Assembly (NCBI GenBank): GCA_021791235.1
Contig: JAJYXA010000311.1
Location: 1-5,017 of the forward strand
Direction: 5' to 3'
Source of the DNA: Pseudomonadota bacterium
Lineage (GTDB): Bacteria > Pseudomonadota > Gammaproteobacteria > Burkholderiales > Thiobacillaceae
Length of the DNA: 5,017 nt
Shown here: in pieces, positions 1-5,017 of the stretch
Layout of the letters: the number at the start of each line of letters is the position of its first letter
Numbering within the stretch: position 1 is the first letter of the stretch
Position numbers and translations under genes: made by a program
Notes under the pieces: model-generated
Told to the model about the DNA's origin: nothing
The model's database searches: none
What the model saw: only the letters and a program-made list of their open reading frames with translations

Positions 1-1709
1 AGATCTTCGGGCAGATGCTGCCAACCGATTTGCGTCTCGCCGTCATCGAGCAGCGCACAGGCCGTACGCAGCGCGTTGGCCAACTGGCGCAGGTTGCCGG
101 GCCAGGCGTAATGGGCAAAGGCGGAGGCAAGCGCCTCGGACAAGGAAACGTCGCGGTCGGGAGCCATTTCTCTGAGCATTCGCGCCGTCAAAGCGGCGAA
201 GTCATTGCGCTCGCGCAGGGAGGGGAGCACCAAAGTCAGGCCGTTGATCCGGTAGTAAAGATCGGCCCGGAAGCGCCCGGCTTCCATTTCCGCTTTCAGA
301 TTGCGATGCGTGGCGCAGACCAGAACGAAGTCCACCGCAACCGCTGTGCCTCCCCCGACCGGTACCACTTCGCGTTCCTGTAACACGCGCAGCAGTCGCG
401 ATTGCTGCGCGTGGGGCATATCGCCAATTTCATCGAGAAACAGGGTGCCCCCGTGCGCTGCGCGGATACGACCAGGGCAGCCCTCCTTGCGCGCTCCGGA
501 AAAAGCGCCAGGAACATAACCGAAGAGTTCCGTTTCGATCAGGTTTTCCGGGAAGGTGGCGCAATTCAGGGCGATGAAGGGTTTGGCCCGGCGCGGCCCG
601 GCGTCATGGAAGGCCTTGGCGAAGACCTCCTTGCCCACTCCCGATTCCCCCTGGAGCAAGAGTGCAATGGGTTTGCCAATGACGCGGCGCGCCTTGTCGA
701 GGGAGAATTTCAGCTTCGTATCCCCGGAATCGAGCTTTGACAGCGCATCTGTCGGCGCATCGGGCGTACGCGGTACGGCCACCCGAATCGCTCCGCGCCC
801 CGGTTCGACGCGCACGAACAAGCGATTGCCCGTGCGCTGCATGACCGGCATCGTTTCGCCGCCGCGCCTGCGTCCCCAATCGTCGAGGTCCTCCGGGCGC
901 AATTGCAGCACGCGTGCAATCGAGGTCGCACCGAGATCGGCCGGACACAAACCCAGCAAGCTCAGGCCCGCCTGATTGGCGCCGACGATCCAGCCATCCT
1001 CCGAGAGAGCGGCGACACCTTCGGCGACGGTGCCGATCCCTTCGGCAAGCGGATGAAAACGGATGCGCAGCGCGTCCCCATGACGCGCATCGAACAGGCG
1101 GTTTTCAATCATCTGCGCCGCCGCGCGCACCAGACCGAAGGTGTGCGGATGGCGCCCGCGCTGGTCTCCGGAAATATCCAGCACGCCAAGCAGCCGGCCG
1201 TCCGGCGCCATCACCGGGGCGGCAGCGCAGGTCAGGAAACCGTTGCGGTCGAGAAAATGCTCGGCGCCATGCACGACAACCGGGCTGGCTTCTGCCAGCG
1301 CCGTGCCGATCGCATTGGTGCCGCGATGGCGCTCATGCCAGGAGGCCCCCGGCATCAGGGCCACGCGTTCGGCACGGCCGAGAAAATCGCTGTCGCCCAA
1401 GGTGCGCAGCACCATCCCGCGATCGTCGGCAAGAAGAATCAGGCTGCCGGAATTGCGTGTCTGGGCGTGCAGGTATTCCATCACCGGCCGCGAATGAGCC
1501 AACAATTCCCGCTGCCGATCGGCGACGCGGACGAACTGGAGCCCATTCAAATGGGGCGCATCTGGCAGACGGCCGATAGGCGCCAAGCCCGCATCGAGAC
1601 AACGGCGCCAAGAGCGCGCGACCGCTGGACCGACGAGCGTCGCGGGCGGCACTTCGCCACGTTCGATTAGCTGGGTCCGCGCTTGCCGCAATGCCGTACC
1701 CGTGGGCAT
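1..1709 (-). CDS. acoR: AcoR-like sigma-54-dependent transcriptional activator (C-terminus cut by window edge)
   Basis: A bacterial enhancer-binding protein that should hydrolyse ATP to remodel sigma-54 RNA polymerase at the divergent aldehyde dehydrogenase promoter. The frame is open for 569 codons from ATG 1709 to the window edge. The N-terminus carries the SWRRC motif typical of AcoR proteins. A GAF-like sensor spans about residues 70-205, and a PAS-like segment about 235-300 (less certain). The AAA+ domain follows, with Walker A GESGVGKE (354-361), a sigma-54 contact loop GAFSGA (401-406) in place of the usual GAFTGA, Walker B GGTLFLDE (420-427), arginine fingers R481 and R487 in FRADLYYR, and WPGNLRQ from W536. 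The Fis-type helix-turn-helix expected next lies outside the window. The start is uncertain: a strong GGAGGAGAG (1723-1731) lies 13 nt from this ATG but only 7 nt from an in-frame TTG at 1715. The inducer is unknown; acetoin or an aldehyde/alcohol are inferred from the family and the neighbour. Confidence 0.93.
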   Translation of the reverse strand, partial: MPTGTALRQARTQLIERGEVPPATLVGPAVARSWRRCLDAGLAPIGRLPDAPHLNGLQFVRVADRQRELLAHSRPVMEYLHAQTRNSGSLILLADDRGMVLRTLGDSDFLGRAERVALMPGASWHERHRGTNAIGTALAEASPVVVHGAEHFLDRNGFLTCAAAPVMAPDGRLLGVLDISGDQRGRHPHTFGLVRAAAQMIENRLFDARHGDALRIRFHPLAEGIGTVAEGVAALSEDGWIVGANQAGLSLLGLCPADLGATSIARVLQLRPEDLDDWGRRRGGETMPVMQRTGNRLFVRVEPGRGAIRVAVPRTPDAPTDALSKLDSGDTKLKFSLDKARRVIGKPIALLLQGESGVGKEVFAKAFHDAGPRRAKPFIALNCATFPENLIETELFGYVPGAFSGARKEGCPGRIRAAHGGTLFLDEIGDMPHAQQSRLLRVLQEREVVPVGGGTAVAVDFVLVCATHRNLKAEMEAGRFRADLYYRINGLTLVLPSLRERNDFAALTARMLREMAPDRDVSLSEALASAFAHYAWPGNLRQLANALRTACALLDDGETQIGWQHLPED

Positions 1710-1722
1710 GGTCAATATGTTG

Positions 1723-1731
1723 CTCTCCTCC
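1723..1731 (-). promoter_or_regulatory. Strong Shine-Dalgarno of the acoR-like gene, favouring a TTG start
   Basis: On the minus strand this reads GGAGGAGAG. Spacing is 7 nt to the in-frame TTG at 1715 and 13 nt to the ATG at 1709. The shorter spacing is the normal one, so translation may begin at TTG and add two residues (start Met, Thr) before the annotated Met. Confidence 0.6.
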
Positions 1732-1769
1732 AGTTATGCGCTTCACCTTTTGACGAAGGTTTGGTCGTA

Positions 1770-1798
1770 ACCATACGCGGCCACATAACGAGACGCAA
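1770..1798 (-). promoter_or_regulatory. Weak candidate sigma-70 promoter for the acoR-like gene
   Basis: On the minus strand there is TTGCGT (1798-1793), a 17-nt spacer, and TATGGT (1775-1770). Only about three of six -35 and four of six -10 bases match consensus, but spacing and location about 50 nt before the start codon are suitable. A perfect TTGACA also occurs on this strand at 1832-1827 inside the palindrome, without a convincing -10 box. Either may be chance. Confidence 0.22.
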
Positions 1799-1823
1799 GA
1801 CTTCCGCACACTATGGCCGGCAA

Positions 1824-1882
1824 CTGTGTCAATTCGTGACAGTGCGCCAGGGCGGGACGTCATGCTCATGGGCGTGACACAG
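1824..1882. promoter_or_regulatory. Putative upstream activator site cluster for the AcoR-like protein
   Basis: A perfect inverted repeat TGTCA-ATTCG-TGACA lies at 1827-1841. A further half-site TGACACAG (1875-1882) is the exact reverse complement of CTGTGTCA at 1824-1831. A looser GTCA (1859-1862) faces the TGACA at 1875-1879. The cluster lies about 80-135 bp upstream of the predicted sigma-54 start site, the usual range for enhancer-binding proteins, and in the divergent gap beside the regulator gene. Assigning it to this regulator is inference from position and symmetry. Confidence 0.5.
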
Positions 1883-1934
1883 CGCAAGATTCCCGCTGCC
1901 GCATGAAAACAGTAGCTTAAGATTTCTTCGATCA

Positions 1935-1949
1935 TGGCACGTTCCCTGC
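1935..1949 (+). promoter_or_regulatory. Sigma-54 (-24/-12) promoter of the aldehyde dehydrogenase gene
   Basis: The sequence is TGGCACG-TTCC-CTGC. The -24 element matches the TGGCACG consensus perfectly. The -12 element has the invariant GC, with C replacing the first T of TTGC. The GG-to-GC spacing is exactly that required by sigma-54. Transcription should start near A1961, giving a leader of about 47 nt. A sigma-54 activator is encoded divergently next door, which strongly supports the assignment. Confidence 0.85.
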
Positions 1950-1993
1950 GAACTGAGGACAGGCGCGGTTGTCTGCCACGCCAATAAACCTAC

Positions 1994-2001
1994 AGGAGGA
2001 G
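1994..2001 (+). promoter_or_regulatory. Shine-Dalgarno of the aldehyde dehydrogenase gene
   Basis: AGGAGGAG lies 6 nt before ATG 2008. It fixes the start and rules out the in-frame upstream TTG at 1969, whose 13 extra codons would run through this site. Confidence 0.85.
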
Positions 2002-2007
2002 AACCCC

Positions 2008-3528
<1,521 letters not shown>

Positions 3529-3534
3529 TCCTCC

Positions 3535-3553
3535 GCTCAATGCTGCATTGGGC
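3535..3553 (+). terminator. Upstream stem-loop of a tandem pair after the aldehyde dehydrogenase
   Basis: GCTCAATG-CTG-CATTGGGC forms an 8-bp stem with one G-U pair and a 3-nt loop, starting 6 nt after the stop codon and followed only by TTT. Alone it is a poor terminator. It may protect the 3' end of the upstream message or act with the next hairpin. Confidence 0.4.
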
Positions 3554-3559
3554 TTTCGG

Positions 3560-3583
3560 GGGGCGGGCGACCGCCCCATTTTT
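3560..3583 (+). terminator. Intrinsic terminator-like hairpin between the aldehyde dehydrogenase and DUF779 genes
   Basis: GGGGCGG-GCGA-CCGCCCC is a perfect 7-bp all-GC stem with a tetraloop, followed by ATTTTT. This is good intrinsic terminator structure. It stands only 13 nt before the DUF779 start, and no separate promoter is obvious in the 68-nt gap. Partial read-through giving less DUF779 than dehydrogenase is therefore the likely role. Confidence 0.65.
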
Positions 3584-3596
3584 CATGGAGACAAAC

Positions 3597-3965
3597 ATGG
3601 TCGAGAAAGTCATCGCCACTGAAACGGCCCTCGAATTGATCGAATTCCTCAAGAAGAAGCATGGCCCCGTTTTCTTCCACCAGTCCGGCGGCTGCTGCGA
3701 CAACAGCGCCGCCAACTGTTACCTGCCCGGCGAACTGACCATAGGCGCCGGCGACGTCTATCTCGGGGACATCGGCGGCTGTCCTTTCTACATGAGCAAG
3801 TCGCAGTACGAATACTGGAAACATACCCAACTGATCATCGACGTGATCGAAGGCACCGGCGGCACCTTCTCACTCGAAGGTCCCGAAGGAAAAGCCTTCC
3901 ACACGCGATCGCGCGTGTTCACCGATGAGGAATGGACGGAATTGGCCAAGGGCGGGGCGGCATGA
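3597..3965 (+). CDS. DUF779 family protein, companion of aldehyde dehydrogenase
   Basis: A complete 122-aa cytoplasmic protein with no signal peptide or membrane segment. GGAGA (3587-3591) lies 5 nt before this ATG; another in-frame ATG at 3585 lacks such a site. The sequence matches the DUF779 family as I remember it: KHGPVFFHQSGGCCDNS at about 21-37, a CYLPGEL segment at 41-47, and DVYLGDIGGCPFYMS at 53-67. Cys33, Cys34, Cys41 and Cys62 together with His22 and His28 form a Cys/His-rich half that could bind a metal or carry redox thiols; this is inference. Members are usually encoded next to AcoD/ExaC/ThcA-type aldehyde dehydrogenases, as here, so a role in activity, assembly or protection of that enzyme is plausible. 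I know of no firmly established biochemical function. Length and ends look normal for the family. Confidence 0.9.
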   Translation: MVEKVIATETALELIEFLKKKHGPVFFHQSGGCCDNSAANCYLPGELTIGAGDVYLGDIGGCPFYMSKSQYEYWKHTQLIIDVIEGTGGTFSLEGPEGKAFHTRSRVFTDEEWTELAKGGAA

Positions 3966-3966
3966 G

Positions 3967-3986
3967 CGATGCCCCGAAGCATCGGG
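3967..3986. terminator. Possible hairpin in the convergent gap after DUF779
   Basis: Two mutually exclusive stems occur: CGATGC-CCCGAA-GCATCG (3967-3984, 6 bp) and CCCGA-AGCA-TCGGG (3973-3986, 5 bp). On the plus strand the next bases are AT-rich (CAATATTT) but there is no clean T-run. The position between convergent genes suits a terminator, but the structure is weak. Confidence 0.3.
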
Positions 3987-4020
3987 CAATATTTGCCGGC
4001 TCGGGAGGATCCGAAAGCGA

Positions 4021-4161
4021 TCAGCCTTCCTCGCACACCACGCGGTCCTTGCCGCCCTGCTTGGCGAGATACATGCGGCGATCGGCGATCTCGCCGACGA
4101 TGGACAGGAGCGTCCGCTTCAGGAAGTGCCGGACCGGTCTGGAGGCTTCGTTCTTCGTCAT
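4021..4161 (-). pseudogene. Remnant of a GGDEF (diguanylate cyclase) gene, C-terminal tip only
   Basis: A 46-codon frame from ATG 4161 to TGA 4021-4023. Its second half, residues about 24-46, includes ADRRMYLAKQGGKDRVV, the characteristic last helix and strand of GGDEF domains that make cyclic di-GMP. The signature GGDEF loop, the metal-binding residues and the whole front of the domain (normally about 160 aa) are absent, so it cannot be a cyclase. The first 20 or so residues (MTKNEASRPVRHFLKRTLLS) do not look like GGDEF, which suggests a deletion junction near residues 18-24. The frame stays open upstream to about 4220 without another ATG. A GGGGAG lies about 8 nt before ATG 4161, so translation as a small orphan peptide is possible. 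It follows other tiny ORFs on the same strand downstream of a chemotaxis receptor gene. Confidence 0.55.
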
Positions 4162-4196
4162 TGGCCGGTCTCCCCGGCGCGGATATGCGTTGCCAT
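4158..4196 (-). other. 12-codon mini-ORF overlapping the start of the GGDEF remnant
   Basis: ATG 4196 reads MATHIRAGETGQ and stops at TGA 4158-4160, overlapping the next ATG (4161) as ATGA. A GAGGGA (4202-4207) lies 5 nt upstream. The arrangement resembles a translationally coupled leader, but so short a frame can arise by chance. Confidence 0.2.
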
Positions 4197-4216
4197 TTTC
4201 GTCCCTCGGTGATCGA

Positions 4217-4450
4217 TCAGCAGGTGGTCAATTCGAACTGGCCGGGTTTCAGATTTTCGGCGCTGGCCGACAGCGTCTGCAAGCGTTCGAGCAAGGCGTC
4301 CCTCAGGCCATGGAGTTCCCCCGAGCCGGCCAGCGACTCACGCTTCCGTCCGCGCGCCTGGAGATCCAGCAGTTCGCTCACCAGCATGATCAGGCCCACC
4401 GCGACCACCAGTCGGGCAGGCGTATTCAGGACCGGCATGGTCTTCTTCAT
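4217..4450 (-). CDS. Hypothetical 77-aa protein with one hydrophobic segment, possibly the 5' remnant of a membrane sensor gene
   Basis: I do not recognise this as a known small-protein family. Residues 1-13 are basic (MKKTMPVLNTPAR), then LVVAVGLIMLVSELL (14-28) is hydrophobic enough for one short membrane helix. The rest is polar and helical in character, with many Arg, Glu and Leu, and ends in TTC. The opening resembles the first transmembrane helix of membrane-bound sensor or GGDEF proteins. Because a GGDEF C-terminal tip lies 56 nt downstream in the same direction, the two may be the ends of one gene that lost its middle; this is inference. Codon use is GC-rich at third positions, consistent with a real or recently real gene. 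There is no good Shine-Dalgarno, and it starts 7 nt after the stop of the 32-codon ORF, so translation would rely on coupling. Confidence 0.45.
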   Translation of the reverse strand: MKKTMPVLNTPARLVVAVGLIMLVSELLDLQARGRKRESLAGSGELHGLRDALLERLQTLSASAENLKPGQFELTTC

Positions 4451-4456
4451 GGCTGC

Positions 4457-4555
4457 TCAGCCGGACCGGGATTTCAATTGCGACTCCCGATCCCTATTGT
4501 GCCGGGCTTCCTGCGCCGGTTCGCCGATGCGGGCCTGGCGCGATGCGAACGACAT
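4457..4555 (-). CDS. Possible 32-aa basic small protein downstream of the chemotaxis receptor
   Basis: ATG 4555 to TGA 4457-4459 encodes an Arg-rich peptide beginning MSFASRQARIGEPAQ, with no hydrophobic segment and no family I recognise. AAGGAG (4564-4569) lies 8 nt before the ATG, a strong and well-placed site. It lies between the receptor gene (stop at 4590-4592) and the 77-aa ORF. It could be a real small gene, a leader coupled to the next ORF, or the surviving start of a gene whose remainder is lost. The Shine-Dalgarno is the main support. Confidence 0.35.
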   Translation of the reverse strand: MSFASRQARIGEPAQEARHNRDRESQLKSRSG

Positions 4556-4569
4556 GTTTCCTGCTCCTT

Positions 4570-4590
4570 ATCGAGGCCGCCGGCCTCGAT
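4570..4590 (-). repeat. Perfect 9-bp stem-loop overlapping the receptor stop codon
   Basis: ATCGAGGCC-GGC-GGCCTCGAT (minus strand) pairs over 9 bp with a 3-nt loop. It begins at the last base of the receptor TGA and ends directly before the AAGGAG of the 32-codon ORF. No T-run follows, so it is not a standard terminator. It may stabilise the receptor message or affect initiation downstream. Confidence 0.55.
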
Positions 4591-5017
4591 CACAATTTGA
4601 ACGAGTCGGTCAGTTTCTTGAGATTGACGAACAGGGATTTGAGCGTCTTCGCCGAATCATCCACGCGCATGATGGAGGTCTTGTTGTCCTCCGCCATTTG
4701 CGCGACCCGCTCGACCTGGGCCGCGATCTCGCTGCTGGTAACGCTTTGCTCGCGGATGCTGGCGGATATGTCGGAAACGCCGACGAGCACCTTGCCCGCC
4801 CCCCGGGACATTTCCATGATGGTGCCGCCCGCGGTGGCGGCGAGCTGTTCGCCGTGATGGACCTTTTCTATCGCCGCTTCGATCATGCGGATGGCGTCTT
4901 CGGTGCCGTCGCCGATGCCCTTCACCACCTCGCCGATGGTCGCCGTGCTCTTGGCCGTTTGCTCGGCGAGCTTGCGCACTTCGTCGGCGACCACGGCGAA
5001 GCCGCGGCCTTGCTCTC
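4590..5017 (-). CDS. Methyl-accepting chemotaxis protein, C-terminal part (N-terminus outside window)
   Basis: The last 141 residues of a chemoreceptor that controls CheA kinase through CheW at the cell pole or in a cytoplasmic array. The visible part opens within the highly conserved hairpin tip, EQGRGFAVVADEVRKLAEQT, where the kinase and coupling protein bind. It continues as the descending coiled-coil helix, rich in Ala, Glu, Ser and Thr, including potential methylation-type pairs, to a TDSFKL end. There is no CheR-tethering pentapeptide of the NWETF type at the C-terminus. The ligand-binding and membrane parts lie beyond position 5017, so the stimulus cannot be read. The ATG within VVADEV (4994) is only an apparent start, because the frame stays open to the window edge. 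Tiny ORFs and a GGDEF remnant follow on the same strand. Confidence 0.95.
   Translation of the reverse strand, partial: EQGRGFAVVADEVRKLAEQTAKSTATIGEVVKGIGDGTEDAIRMIEAAIEKVHHGEQLAATAGGTIMEMSRGAGKVLVGVSDISASIREQSVTSSEIAAQVERVAQMAEDNKTSIMRVDDSAKTLKSLFVNLKKLTDSFKL

Noticed and set aside
903..1670. 255-codon open frame on the plus strand
   Set aside because: It lies fully opposite the GAF and PAS parts of the AcoR-like gene and shows no recognisable motifs.
3962..4600. Plus-strand frame starting with an ATGA overlap at the DUF779 stop, which looks like a coupled third gene
   Set aside because: Its translation (for example SLPPCLARYMRRSA) is the well-known antisense of the GGDEF C-terminal motif, and it then runs opposite the other minus-strand ORFs; no family features appear in it.
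4590..4994. 134-aa stand-alone protein starting at ATG 4994
   Set aside because: The frame is open to the window edge and the upstream codons complete the conserved chemoreceptor hairpin motif, so this is an internal Met of a longer receptor.

Overview
The window looks like chromosomal DNA of a high-GC betaproteobacterium. An Azoarcus/Thauera/Rhodocyclales-like host is my best guess from gene content and codon use, but no taxonomic marker is present.

Layout: (1) Positions 1-1709, minus strand: most of an AcoR-type sigma-54 activator, with its C-terminal DNA-binding domain cut off by the window edge. (2) Positions 1710-2007: a divergent intergenic region holding a well-formed sigma-54 (-24/-12) promoter facing right and a cluster of TGACA/TGTCA half-sites about 80-135 bp upstream of it, where an enhancer-binding protein should sit. 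(3) Positions 2008-3528, plus strand: a complete 506-aa NAD-type aldehyde dehydrogenase of the AcoD/ExaC/AldB group with all catalytic residues. (4) Positions 3529-3596: two tandem stem-loops, the second resembling an intrinsic terminator. (5) Positions 3597-3965, plus strand: a complete 122-aa DUF779 protein, a usual companion of this aldehyde dehydrogenase group. (6) Positions 3966-4020: a short convergent gap. (7) Positions 4021-4555, minus strand: a degraded-looking stretch of tiny ORFs. They include a 46-codon fragment ending in the C-terminus of a GGDEF (diguanylate cyclase) domain, a 77-aa ORF with one hydrophobic segment, and a 32-codon ORF with a good Shine-Dalgarno. (8) Positions 4590-5017, minus strand: the C-terminal part of a methyl-accepting chemotaxis protein that enters from the right edge.

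Regions 1-5 read as one module. The AcoR-like protein senses a small molecule through its N-terminal region and activates the sigma-54 promoter, producing the aldehyde dehydrogenase and, at a level probably tuned by the terminator-like hairpin, the DUF779 protein. No acetoin dehydrogenase genes are visible, so oxidation of an alcohol-derived or aromatic aldehyde is as likely as acetoin breakdown. Regions 7-8 are a separate signalling locus on the opposite strand. I see no clearly new system. The least explained parts are the chain of tiny ORFs and GGDEF remnant at 4021-4555 and the unassigned biochemical role of DUF779.
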